Part shown: positions 28,101 to 37,920 of the stretch, piece by piece
Numbering within the stretch: position 1 is the stretch's first letter
Layout: every line of letters begins with the position of its first letter
Assembly: GCA_030142905.1 (NCBI GenBank)
Contig: JASJOG010000072.1
Span: forward strand, 1,298,501 to 1,362,500
Direction of reading: 5' to 3'
Source: Heliopora coerulea
Lineage: Eukaryota; Cnidaria; Anthozoa; Scleralcyonacea; Helioporidae
DNA: 64,000 nucleotides
Program-made: the position numbers and the translations under genes
The notes under the pieces: generated by a model
Databases searched by the model: none
Seen by the model: the letters and a program-made list of their open reading frames with translations, nothing else
Told to the model about the DNA's origin: nothing

Positions 28101-31100
28101 AAGGGGTTAACCTTTGGTTTTTGACGATTTTTCGACCAATTTCCAACTTTCGAAATAAGGTCCAAATATGAAAGTTTATTGCATAGAAAGTAGTTTTGCA
28201 GTGATTGAAGTGGTTTTTCGGTGAAATTACGTTGAATATTTTAGGTCGAAAAATTCGACCAAAAAGTAAAGGGGTTAACCTTTGGTTTTTGACGATTTTT
28301 CGACCAATTTCCAACTTTCGAAATAAGGTCCAAATATGAAAGTTTATTGCATAGAAAGTAGTTTTGCAGTGATTGAAGTGGTTTTTCGGTGAAATTACGT
28401 TGAATATTTTAGGTCGAAAAATTCGACCAAAAAGTAAAGGGGTTAACCTTTGGTTTTTGACGATTTTTCGACCAATTTCCAACTTTCGAAATAAGGTCCA
28501 AATATGAAAGTTTATTGCATAGAAAGTAGTTTTGCAGTGATTGGAGTGGTTTTTCGGTGAAATTACGTTGAATATTTTAGGTCGAAAAATTCGACCAAAA
28601 AGTAAAGGGGTTAACCTTTGGTTTTTGACGATTTTTCGACCAATTTCCAACTTTCAAAATAAGGTCCAAATATGAAAGTTTATTGCATAGAAAGTAGTTT
28701 TGCAGCGATTGGAGTGGTTTTTCGGTAAAATTACGTTGAATATTTTAGGACGAAAAATTCGACCAAAAAGTAAAGAGGTTAACCTTTGGTTTTTGACGAT
28801 TTTTCGACCAATTTCCAACTTTCGAAATAAGGTCCAAATATGAAAGTTTATTGCATAGAAAGTAGTTTTGCAGTGATTGGAGTGGTTTTTCGGTGAAATT
28901 ACGTTGAATATTTTAGGAAGAAAAATTCGACCAAAAAGTAAAGGGGTTAACCTTTGGTTTTTGACGATTTTTCGACATTTTTCCAACTTTCGAAATAAGG
29001 TCCAAATATGAAAGTTTATTGCATAGAAAGTAGTTTTGCAGCGATTGGAGTGGTTTTTCGGTGAAATTACGTTGAATATTTTAGGTCGAAAAATTCGACC
29101 AAAAAGTAAAGGGGTTAACCTTTGGTTTTTGACGATTTTTCGACCAATTTCCAACTTTCGAAATAAGGTCCAAATATGAAAGTTTATTGCATAGAAAGTA
29201 GTTTTGCAGTGATTGGAGTGGTTTTTCGGTGAAATTACGTTGAATATTTTAGTTCGAAAAATTCGATCAAAAAGTAAAGGGGTTAACCTTTGGTTTTTGA
29301 CGATTTTTCGACCAATTTCCAACTTTCGAAATAAGGTCCAAATATGAAAGTTTATTGCATAGAAAGTAGTTTTGCAGTGATTGAAGTGGTTTTTCGGTGA
29401 AATTACGTTGAATATTTTAGGTCGAAAAATTCGACCAAAAAGTAAAGGGGTTAACCTTTGGTTTTTCACGATTTTTCGACCAATTTCCAACTTTCGAAAT
29501 AAGGTCCAAATATGAAAGTTTATTGCATAGAAAGTAGTTTTGCAGCGATTGGAGTTGTTTTTCGGTGAAATTACGTTGAATATTTTAGGTCGAAAAATTC
29601 GACCAAAAAGTAAAGGGGTTAACCTTTGGTTTTTGACGATTTTTCGACCAATTTCCAACTTTCGAAATAAGGTCCAAATATGAAAGTTTATTGCATAGAA
29701 AGTAGTTTTGCAGTGATTGGAGTGGTTTTTCGGTGAAATTACGTTGAATATTTTAGGTCGAAAAATTCGACCAAAAAGTAAAGGGGTTAACCTTTGGTTT
29801 TTCACGATTTTTTCGACCAATTTCCAACTTTCGAAATAAGGTCCAAATATGAAAGTTTATTGCATAGAAAGTAGTTTTGCAGTGATTGAAGTGGTTTTTC
29901 GGTGAAATTACGTTGAATATTTTAGGTTGAAAAATTCGACCAAAAAGTAAAGGGGTTAACCTTTGGTTTTTCACGATTTTTCGACCAATTTCCAACTTTC
30001 GAAATAAGGTCGAAATATGAAAGTTTATTGCATAGAAAGTAGTTTTGCAGCGATTGGAGTGGTTTTTCGGTGAAATTACGTTGAATATTTTAGGTCGAAA
30101 AATTCGACCAAAAAGTAAAGGGGTTAACCTTTGGTTTTTGACGATTTTTCGACCAATTTCCAACTTTCGAAATAAGGTCCAAATATGAAAGTTTATTGCA
30201 TAGAAAGTAGTTTTGCAGTGATTGGAGTGGTTTTTCGGTGAAATTACGTTGAATATTTTAGGTCGAAAAATTCGACCAAAAAGTAAAGGGGTTAACCTTT
30301 GGTTTTTGACGATTTTTCGACCAATTTCCAACTTTCGAAATAAGGTCCAAATATGAAAGTTTATTGCATAGAAAGTAGTTTTGCAGTGATTGAAGTGGTT
30401 TTTCGGTGAAATTACGTTGAATATTTTAGGTCGAAAAATTCGACCAAAAAGTAAAGGGGTTAACCTTTGGTTTTTGACGATTTTTCGACCAATTTCCAAC
30501 TTTCGAAATAAGGTCCAAATATGAAAGTTTATTGCATAGAAAGTAGTTTTGCAGTGATTGGAGTGGTTTTTCGGTGAAATTACGTTGAATATTTTAGGTC
30601 GAAAAATTCGACCAAAAAGTAAAGGGGTTAACCTTTGGTTTTTGACGATTTTTCGACCAATTTCCAACTTTCGAAATAAGGTCCAAATATGAAAGTTTAT
30701 TGCATAGAAAGTAGTTTTGCAGTGATTGGAGTGGTTTTTCGGTGAAATTACGTTGAATATTTTAGGTCGAAAAATTCGACCAAAAAGTAAAGGGGTTAAC
30801 CTTTGGTTTTTGACGATTTTTCGACCAATTTCCAACTTTCGAAATAAGGTCCAAATATGAAAGTTTATTGCATAGAAAGTAGTTTTGCAGTGATTGAAGT
30901 GGTTTTTCGGTGAAATTACGTTGAATATTTTAGGTCGAAAAATTCGACCAAAAAGTAAAGGGGTTAACCTTTGGTTTTTCACGATTTTTTCGACCAATTT
31001 CCAACTTTCGAAATAAGGTCCAAATATGAAAGTTTATTGCATAGAAAGTAGTTTTGCAGTGATTGAAGTGGTTTTTCGGTGAAATTACGTTGAATATTTT

Positions 31101-33980
31101 AGGTCGAAAAATTCGACCAAAAAGTAAAGGGGTTAACCTTTGGTTTTTGACGATTTTTCGACCAATTTCCAACTTTCGAAATAAGGTCCAAATATGAAAG
31201 TTTATTGCATAGAAAGTAGTTTTGCAGTGATTGGAGTGGTTTTTCGGTGAAATTACGTTGAATATTTTAGGTCGAAAAATTCGACCAAAAAGTAAAGGGG
31301 TTAACCTTTGGTTTTTGACGATTTTTCGACCAATTTCCAACTTTCGAAATAAGGTCCAAATATGAAAGTTTATTGCATAGAAAGTAGTTTTGCAGTGATT
31401 GGAGTGGTTTTTCGGTGAAATTACGTTGAATATTTTAGGTCGAAAAATTCGACCAAAAAGTAAAGGGGTTAACCTTTGGTTTTTGACGATTTTTCGACCA
31501 ATTTCCAACTTTCGAAATAAGGTCCAAATATGAAAGTTTATTGCATAGAAAGTAGTTTTGCAGCGATTGGAGTGGTTTTTCGGTGAAATTACGTTGAATA
31601 TTTTAGGTCGAAAAATTCGACCAAAAAGTAAAGGGGTTAACCTTTGGTTTTTGACGATTTTTCGACCAATTTCCAACTTTCGAAATAAGGTCCAAATATG
31701 AAAGTTTATTGCATAGAAAGTAGTTTTGCAGCGATTGGAGTGGTTTTTCGGTGAAATTACGTTGAATATTTTAGGTCGAAAAATTCGACCAAAAAGTAAA
31801 GGGGTTAACCTTTGGTTTTTGACGATTTTTCGACCAATTTCCAACTTTCGAAATAAGGTCCAAATATGAAAGTTTATTGCATAGAAAGTAGTTTTGCAGT
31901 GATTGGAGTGGTTTTTCGGTGAAATTACGTTGAATATTTTAGGTCGAAAAATTCGACAAAAAAGTAAAGGGGTTAACCTTTGGTTTTTGACGATTTTTCG
32001 ACCAATTTCCAACTTTCGAAATAAGGTCCAAATATGAAAGTTTATTGCATAGAAAGTAGTTTTGCAGTGATTGGAGTGGTTTTTCGGTGAAATTACGTTG
32101 AATATTTTAGGTCGAAAAATTCGACCAAAAAGTAAAGGGGTTAACCTTTGGTTTTTGACGATTTTTCGACCAATTTCCAACTTTCGAAATAAGGTCCAAA
32201 TATGAAAGTTTATTGCATAGAAAATAGTTTTGCAGTGATTGGAGTGGTTTTTCGGTGAAATTACGTTGAATATTTTAGGTCGAAAAATTAGACCAAAAAG
32301 TAAAGGGGTTAACCTTTGGTTTTTGACGATTTTTCGACCAATTTCCAACTTTCGAAATAAGGTCCAAATATGAAAGTTTATTGCATAGAAAGTAGTTTTG
32401 CAGTGATTGAAGTGGTTTTTCGGTGAAATTACGTTGAATATTTTAGGTCGAAAAATTCGACCAAAAAGTAAAGGGGTTAACCTTTGGTTTTCCACGATTT
32501 TTCGACCAATTTCCAACTTTCGAAATAAGGTCCAAATATGAAAGTTTATTGCATAGAAAGTAGTTTTGCAGTGATTGGAGTGGTTTTTCGGTGAAATTAC
32601 GTTGAATATTTTAGGTCGAAAAATTCGACCAAAAAGTAAAGGGGTTAACCTTTGGTTTTTGACGATTTTTCGACCAATTTCCAACTTTCGAAATAAGGTC
32701 CAAATATGAAAGTTTATTGCATAGAAAATAGTTTTGCAGTGATTGGAGTGGTTTTTCGGTGAAATTACGTTGAATATTTTAGGTCGAAAAATTCGACCAA
32801 AAAGTAAAGGGGTTAACCTTTGGTTTTTGACGATTTTTCGACCAATTTCCAACTTTCGAAATAAGGTCCAAATATGAAAGTTTATTGCATAGAAAGTAGT
32901 TTTGCAGTGATTGAAGTGGTTTTTCGGTGAAATTACGTTGAATATTTTAGGTCGAAAAATTCGACCAAAAAGTAAAGGGGTTAACCTTTGGTTTTTCACG
33001 ATTTTTTCGACCAATTTCCAACTTTCGAAATAAGGTCCAAATATGAAAGTTTATTGCATAGAAAGTAGTTTTGCAGTGATTGGAGTGGTTTTTCGGTGAA
33101 ATTACGTTGAATATTTTAGGTCGAAAAATTCGACCAAAAAGTAAAGGGGTTAACCTTTGGTTTTTGACGATTTTTCGACCAATTTCCAACTTTCGAAATA
33201 AGGTCCAAATATGAAAGTTTATTGCATAGAAAGTAGTTTTGCAGTGATTGAAGTGGTTTTTCGGTGAAATTACGTTGAATATTTTAGGTCGAAAAATTCG
33301 ACCAAAAAGTAAAGGGGTTAACCTTTGGTTTTTCACGATTTTTCGACCAATTTCCAACTTTCGAAATAAGGTCCAAATATGAAAGTTTATTGCATAGAAA
33401 GTAGTTTTGCAGTGATTGGAGTGGTTTTTCGGTGAAATTACGTTGAATATTTTAGGTCGAAAAATTCGACCAAAAAGTAAAGGGGTTAACCTTTGGTTTT
33501 TGACGATTTTTCGACCAATTTCCAACTTTCGAAATAAGGTCCAAATATGAAAGTTTATTGCATAGAAAGTAGTTTTGCAGCGATTGGAGTGGTTTTTCGG
33601 TGAAATTACGTTGAATATTTTAGGTCGAAAAATTGGACCAAAAAGTAAAGGGGTTAACCTTTGGTTTTTGACGATTTTTCGACCAATTTCCAACTTTCGA
33701 AATAAGGTCCAAATATGAAAGTTTATTGCATAGAAAGTAGTTTTGCAGTGATTGGAGTGGTTTTTCGGTGAAATTACGTTGAATATTTTAGGTCGAAAAA
33801 TTCGACCAAAAAGTAAAGGGGTTAACCTTTGGTTTTTGACGATTTTTCGACCAATTTCCAACTTTCGAAATAAGGTCCAAATATGAAAGTTTATTGCATA
33901 GAAAGTAGTTTTGCAGTGATTGGAGTGGTTTTTCGGTGAAATTACGTTGAATATTTTAGGTCGAAAAATTCGACCAAAAA
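22191..33980. repeat. Diverged edge of the satellite array
   Basis: From about 22.2 kb to the retrotransposon the monomers carry many more substitutions. Examples are CGACTAAAAAG (22207), TTAACGTTTGG (about 22226, 22897, 23233), CGACAAAAAAG (23885, 26407, 31955), CGATCAAAAAG, GAAGTGG for GAGTGG, TTTCACG for TTTGACG, TAAACTTTGG (25251, 27772), TTAGGAAGAAA (28915) and CGACATTTTTCC (28974). Six of the seven T-run insertions lie here. Diverged monomers at an array edge are usual for satellites, because exchange homogenises the interior more efficiently. Confidence 0.85.
23883..28211. repeat. Fifteen-monomer (about 2.52 kb) tandem duplication in the satellite
   Basis: A series of rare variants recurs at a shift of 2521-2522 bp: TTCGACAA (23883/26405), TTCGATC (24051/26573), AGAAAGTGGG (24151/26672), TTTCACG (24425/26946), the T6 run (25102/27623), TAAACTTTGG (25251/27772), CATAGG (25325/27846) and TGATTGAAG (25681/28202). 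The shift is 2522 before the extra T at 24093 and 2521 after it, exactly as the insertions predict. Outside this range the match fails: CAAATAG at about 23724 and TTTTTGG at about 25886 lack partners. It is a higher-order repeat of 15 monomers. Confidence 0.9.
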
Positions 33981-33982
33981 TA

Positions 33983-34945
33983 AAGTCCATCTTAGGCATT
34001 AAACAAAACGAGTGGTTAAAAATAGAGAACAATAAGAGATTGACATCAGAAAGCACTGTGCGAGATGAATCTATCCGACTTGAAACCTCAAATCGATATG
34101 CTTCTCTTGAAGTTGAAGAGATCGAACTATCAAGCCAAACACAAATGTCCCATGAACCAGATACAAGCAACAACCTAATACCCGGAAACCAAAATGGTGA
34201 GTCAAATGAATGCTTCTCCACCCAACTAAACAATTATCGAGAATCTCAGAGAAAAAATTTCAATGCACAAAATCAAGAAGGAAACATCAGCGAAGACCAC
34301 AAATTGAAAGGCAACTCCTTGGCCAAAGTGCTTGTTTTGGGTGACTCAATGATAAAGAACATTGATCAAAACAAAATTTCAAGAGCTGCTCAAGCCAAAG
34401 CTTTGTGCCGATCATATCGAGGAGCAAGAATCGAGCAAATAAATCAACAATTTAAAGAGGAATTTAGTGGAAGATGTGAGAAAATGCACAGCATTATTTT
34501 ACATGCTGGAACAAACAATCTTGTGGATGAAGAAGTTAAAAAATCAGTGGACAAAATGGAAACACTTGTTATGGAATCAAAGGAAAAAGCAAAGAATGTT
34601 GCTGTTTCAAGTGTTGTTATGAGGTATGACAAAAAGGTTCCTTCTGACAAAATTATTAAATTTAATAATGCTTTAATTGATTTATGCAAGAAGCATAAAG
34701 CAACATTTATTAACAATAATACTATAAATAGAAATATGCTTAACCGGTCAAATCTACACCTCAGTCAAAGTGGTGATCGATCTCTTGGTAAAGCATTTTG
34801 TCATTACCTTAGATCAATCAGGCCAAGCAACATTAGTGTAAATTATAGAAGCAATGATTTTTTTCGAACTGTCCAACACTGGCAGAATCGCCCAAGAGAC
34901 TGGATAAACCATCTGAAGAATGTTTACCACATTACCAGGAAATAG
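33983..34945 (+). CDS. LINE ORF1 protein, 5'-truncated, SGNH-esterase-like domain
   Basis: The open frame runs from the satellite into the element. The first ~20 codons of any longer ORF are satellite DNA and the only upstream start would be a TTG, so I annotate from the first LINE codon (320 codons, partial). The first in-frame ATG is at 34145 (residue 55). The N-terminal part is polar and charged and includes an NRYASLEVEE stretch like the NRF...L...E segment common in LINE ORF1s. From about residue 112 an SGNH-hydrolase-like domain is visible: block I GDS (residues 120-122, 34340-34348), block II Gly147 in RGARI, block III HAGTNN (174-179, Asn179), and a final LHLS with His259 (34757). The DxxH motif reads S-N-L-H, so the usual Asp is absent. 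ORF1 esterases of this family are thought to aid ribonucleoprotein or membrane binding; the role here is inferred. ORF2 begins 48 bp downstream. Confidence 0.85.
   Translation, partial: KSILGIKQNEWLKIENNKRLTSESTVRDESIRLETSNRYASLEVEEIELSSQTQMSHEPDTSNNLIPGNQNGESNECFSTQLNNYRESQRKNFNAQNQEGNISEDHKLKGNSLAKVLVLGDSMIKNIDQNKISRAAQAKALCRSYRGARIEQINQQFKEEFSGRCEKMHSIILHAGTNNLVDEEVKKSVDKMETLVMESKEKAKNVAVSSVVMRYDKKVPSDKIIKFNNALIDLCKKHKATFINNNTINRNMLNRSNLHLSQSGDRSLGKAFCHYLRSIRPSNISVNYRSNDFFRTVQHWQNRPRDWINHLKNVYHITRK
34858..34864 (+). promoter_or_regulatory. Candidate -1 frameshift heptamer (T TTT TTT) near the end of ORF1
   Basis: Seven Ts follow GA and read T TTT TTT in the ORF1 frame (codons GAT-TTT-TTT-CGA). 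This is the X XXY YYZ form used for -1 ribosomal slippage. In the -1 frame a TGA lies at 34855-34857, immediately upstream. From 34858 that frame is open through the end of ORF1, past its TAG at 34943-34945, and continues into ORF2. A weak stem follows: CTG/CAG and CCA/TGG (34869-34885) with a bulged T and an ACAC loop. A chance homopolymer, or a one-base sequencing error in it, is the main alternative. Confidence 0.4.
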
Positions 34946-34992
34946 GCAGTGAAGTATTAGAAACAAACATAAGTAACAATTTTCCCAATGAT

Positions 34993-37920
34993 ATGAAATC
35001 CTTTTATGATAATATGAATAATGTGAGCAGCAACCTTTCCTATTGCAATGACCTATTAAGCAACCTTAAATCTTTTTCAAAACAACGGGGATTTAAAATG
35101 GCATTTCTGAATATTGTGAGTTTACCCAAAAAACTCAATGAAATTATTTACATAATGTCACAAAATTACCTAGATTTATTTGCTCTCAATGAAACCAGGC
35201 TTAGTCCAGCTATAACTGATAATATGATTAATATACCTGGCTATGATATTGTCCGAAATGATAGAAGTAGAAATGGAGGTGGTGTATGTATCTACCTGCG
35301 TAGCTCTTTAAACTACCAGATAAGACATGACATTGTACCAACAGATTTTGAAGCAGTTTGTATAGAAATAACCAAACCTCACAGTCGGCCTTTCATAGTT
35401 GTCGCTGTTTACCGAACACCAAATGCTTCCCCTGAATTTTTTACCCATTTTGAAAATTTGATACAAACTATTGATAATGAAAATAAAGAAATTTGTATCC
35501 TTGGAGATCTGAATTGTGATTTGATCAAAACAAATTTAGATCAACCAACTAAGACACTAATATCATTATTAGAAACCTACCAATTAACTCAACTAATAAA
35601 TGAAGCCACACGAGTGACTATGACCTCCTCTACCCTCATTGATCATTTCATAACAAACATGCCAGAGAAAATTTGCAAGTCTGGTGTAATCCACACAGGA
35701 ATAAGTGACCATAGCCTTATTTTTGCTATAAGGAAAATCAACATCACTCAGAGCGAAAAACAAAATATCACTGATATTAGAAACATGAAAAACTTTAACA
35801 AAAATCTGTTTCTACAAGACTTATCACATCAGACATGGGATTATGTATATTTCTTTGCAGATAGCCCAGATAGTATGTGGGATGTTTGGAGAGAATTATT
35901 TTTAGAAATTCTTAACAAGCATGCTCCCATCCAGAAGAAGAAAATCAAATCAAAATCAGTTCCCTGGATAACAAAAGATATTAAAAAACTGATTAACATA
36001 AGGGATAGGTTAAAAAGAGTAGCCATGATCTCCAAACTTGAAAAAGACTGGGTTGCTTATAGGAAAGTGAGAAATGAGACAACCACTCGACTTAGGCAGG
36101 CCAAAGTTGATTATTTTTCCAGTAAAATTTCAGCAAATAAGAAAAATCCAAAAGCTGCTTGGAAGGTAATAAATAGTCAACTAGGTAAATATAATAAGAA
36201 AACAATAGTAAATGAATTGAATATAGATAAACAGAAGTTGACAAACCAATGTGATATTGCAGAGGCTTTTAATGATTACTTTTCAAATATTGGACCAAAT
36301 CTTGCTGAAGAGATTGGTACAACCAATTACCATTATAAACAATTCATTAAGACAACTAAATCTGAGTTTACTTCATTCAAACCAGTTACTGTAAATAACG
36401 TGTGTCAGTTACTATCTCGATTATCGGGTAATAAGTCTACTGGAATTGATAAAATATCCAGTAAAATTATGAAAATTGCAGCACCCATGATTTCAGATTC
36501 GCTAACATACATTTTCAATCAAAGTATTACTTTATGCACCTTCCCCAATGACTGGAAAATGGCAAAAGTAATTCCACTTTTTAAAAATGGTAATCGAAAC
36601 CTACCAGGTAATTATCGGCCTATTTCAATTCTACCTGCCATAAGCAAAGTCATGGAACGAATTATCTACAACCAATTACATGATTATTTACAAACAAATA
36701 ATCTGTTTTCTGAACATCAGTTTGGCTTCCGTGAGCTCCATTCAACTGCTACAGCCTTACTAGATTGTACTAATGACTGGTACATAAACATGGATAGAAA
36801 ATTGTTTAATCTTATTGTATTCATAGACCTAAAAAAGGCCTTTGATACTGTTAACCACCAAATTTTACTGGATAAGTTATCACTATATGGAATCAAAGGT
36901 AATGCCTACTCCCTTCTTAAGTCCTACTTAACTAATCGTAAACAGAAATGTGAAGTGAATGGATCTATCTCATCTGAATGTAATATTAAATGTGGAGTAC
37001 CACAAGGCTCTATTTTGGGTCCCCTGTTCTTTTTGCTTTACATAAATGATCTGCCATCATGTCTTGCTCAAACTAAACCCCGGTTATTTGCAGATGATAC
37101 AAATATTACAGCAGCTGGTAACTCACTGAATGAGGTTGAGGATGCAGTGAATTCAGATTTAGAAAGACTTCGGAAATGGCTTATATCAAACAAACTCAGC
37201 CTGAATGTTGCAAAAACTAAATTTATGTTAATTGGGACTAAACCAATATTAAATAAAATTTCTGATAAACAACCTATAATCAATATCGAGGATAAACAAA
37301 TTGAACAAGTCTCTGAAAGCAAAATTCTAGGCGTAATTCTTGACCAGCATTTGTCTTGGAAAAGCAATACTGACAACATATGCAAGAAAGTATCATCTGG
37401 AATATATGCCCTTAAACGTTTGCGAGATTTTGTTGATCAAAACACAATTCGGTCAGTATATAATGCTATTATTCAACCCCACTTTAACTACTGCTCTGAA
37501 GTTTGGAATGTATTTGGAGAGACACAATCCACACGCCTTCAGAGACTTCACAACAGAGCTGCTCGAATTATAGCAAATGTACCTAATGAGGTAAACCAAG
37601 AAACTGTTCTGAGCATGCTGGGGTGGGAACCTCTAAAAGAACAACGAATTAAAACTAAAGCCAAAACAATGTTTAAAATATTAAATAACTTGGGACCACA
37701 CTGCCTCAGTGAACTCTTTACATTCAAAAATGAATTGATAAAATACAATCTTCGGAACAACTCAGGCACACTTTGTTTGCCTAAACCTTGTACAAACAAT
37801 ATGAAAAAGAGCTTTATGTTTAATGGGGGTTCGATATGGAATTCATTACCAGAAGAGCTTAGAGCGACAAAATCATTTACTTGTTTTAAAAGAAAACTTG
37901 CTGCTCATACTATTCTCTAG
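34993..37920 (+). CDS. LINE ORF2 protein: AP endonuclease and reverse transcriptase
   Basis: A complete 975-aa frame (ATG 34993, TAG 37918-37920) encodes the enzyme that nicks target DNA and copies the element RNA from the nick. Endonuclease motifs in order: LNI (Asn40), LNET (Glu67), the GGGVCIYLR strand (95-103), AVYRTP (Tyr140), GDLN (Asp172, Asn174), LIDHF (215-219) and SDH (Asp239, His240). Reverse transcriptase: GIDKI (484-488), NYRPISILP (540-548), FIDLKKAFD (610-618, Asp612), GVPQGSILGP (668-677) and the catalytic FADD (699-702). The C-terminal region carries RAARII (855-860) and IWNSLP (948-953), as in CR1/L2/Jockey-type elements. No RNase H domain or zinc-knuckle array was recognised. 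No stop or frameshift interrupts it, so it may be active. The frame is also open upstream of the ATG to 34858. Confidence 0.96.
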   Translation: MKSFYDNMNNVSSNLSYCNDLLSNLKSFSKQRGFKMAFLNIVSLPKKLNEIIYIMSQNYLDLFALNETRLSPAITDNMINIPGYDIVRNDRSRNGGGVCIYLRSSLNYQIRHDIVPTDFEAVCIEITKPHSRPFIVVAVYRTPNASPEFFTHFENLIQTIDNENKEICILGDLNCDLIKTNLDQPTKTLISLLETYQLTQLINEATRVTMTSSTLIDHFITNMPEKICKSGVIHTGISDHSLIFAIRKINITQSEKQNITDIRNMKNFNKNLFLQDLSHQTWDYVYFFADSPDSMWDVWRELFLEILNKHAPIQKKKIKSKSVPWITKDIKKLINIRDRLKRVAMISKLEKDWVAYRKVRNETTTRLRQAKVDYFSSKISANKKNPKAAWKVINSQLGKYNKKTIVNELNIDKQKLTNQCDIAEAFNDYFSNIGPNLAEEIGTTNYHYKQFIKTTKSEFTSFKPVTVNNVCQLLSRLSGNKSTGIDKISSKIMKIAAPMISDSLTYIFNQSITLCTFPNDWKMAKVIPLFKNGNRNLPGNYRPISILPAISKVMERIIYNQLHDYLQTNNLFSEHQFGFRELHSTATALLDCTNDWYINMDRKLFNLIVFIDLKKAFDTVNHQILLDKLSLYGIKGNAYSLLKSYLTNRKQKCEVNGSISSECNIKCGVPQGSILGPLFFLLYINDLPSCLAQTKPRLFADDTNITAAGNSLNEVEDAVNSDLERLRKWLISNKLSLNVAKTKFMLIGTKPILNKISDKQPIINIEDKQIEQVSESKILGVILDQHLSWKSNTDNICKKVSSGIYALKRLRDFVDQNTIRSVYNAIIQPHFNYCSEVWNVFGETQSTRLQRLHNRAARIIANVPNEVNQETVLSMLGWEPLKEQRIKTKAKTMFKILNNLGPHCLSELFTFKNELIKYNLRNNSGTLCLPKPCTNNMKKSFMFNGGSIWNSLPEELRATKSFTCFKRKLAAHTIL

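Larger units (their letters stand above)
1..33980. repeat. 168-bp tandem satellite array (202 monomers plus stub)
   Basis: A 168-bp unit repeats head to tail from base 1. Monomers begin ACGTTGAATATT at 1, 169, 337 and so on, and the last one starts at 33944 and breaks off at about 33980. From 1 to 33944 is 33943 bp, which equals 202 x 168 plus 7. Seven one-base T insertions (see separate entry) account for the excess. A hand count of the first monomer gives 56 G+C (33%). By monomer offset it contains the hairpin palindrome GGTCGAAAAATTCGACC (16-32), GGTTAACC (45-52), TTTCGAAA (88-95) and a second TTCGACCAA (71-79) besides the one at 26-34. All copies share one orientation. Unit size and uniformity fit centromeric, pericentromeric or subtelomeric satellite DNA. 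I do not recognise the family. One minus-strand frame is open through most of the array only because 168 is divisible by 3; I see no gene here. Confidence 0.98.

Noticed and set aside
2533..33014. Very long minus-strand ORFs in the satellite (7190, 862, 694 codons and others)
   Set aside because: They repeat a 56-residue unit dictated by the 168-bp monomer. Their ends coincide with one-base T insertions or other monomer changes, and there is no plausible start, domain or codon constraint.
1..33980. CRISPR-like array
   Set aside because: There are no unique spacers. The whole 168-bp unit repeats and the context is eukaryotic.
32947..34233. Minus-strand ORF crossing from the LINE into the satellite
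   Set aside because: It is the antisense of ORF1 followed by the satellite frame. No recognised domain.
34444..37799. Short ORFs inside the LINE (34444-34716, 35841-36035, 37068-37385, 37548-37799 minus; 37340-37573 plus)
   Set aside because: All overlap ORF1 or ORF2 coding sequence in other frames and have no motifs.
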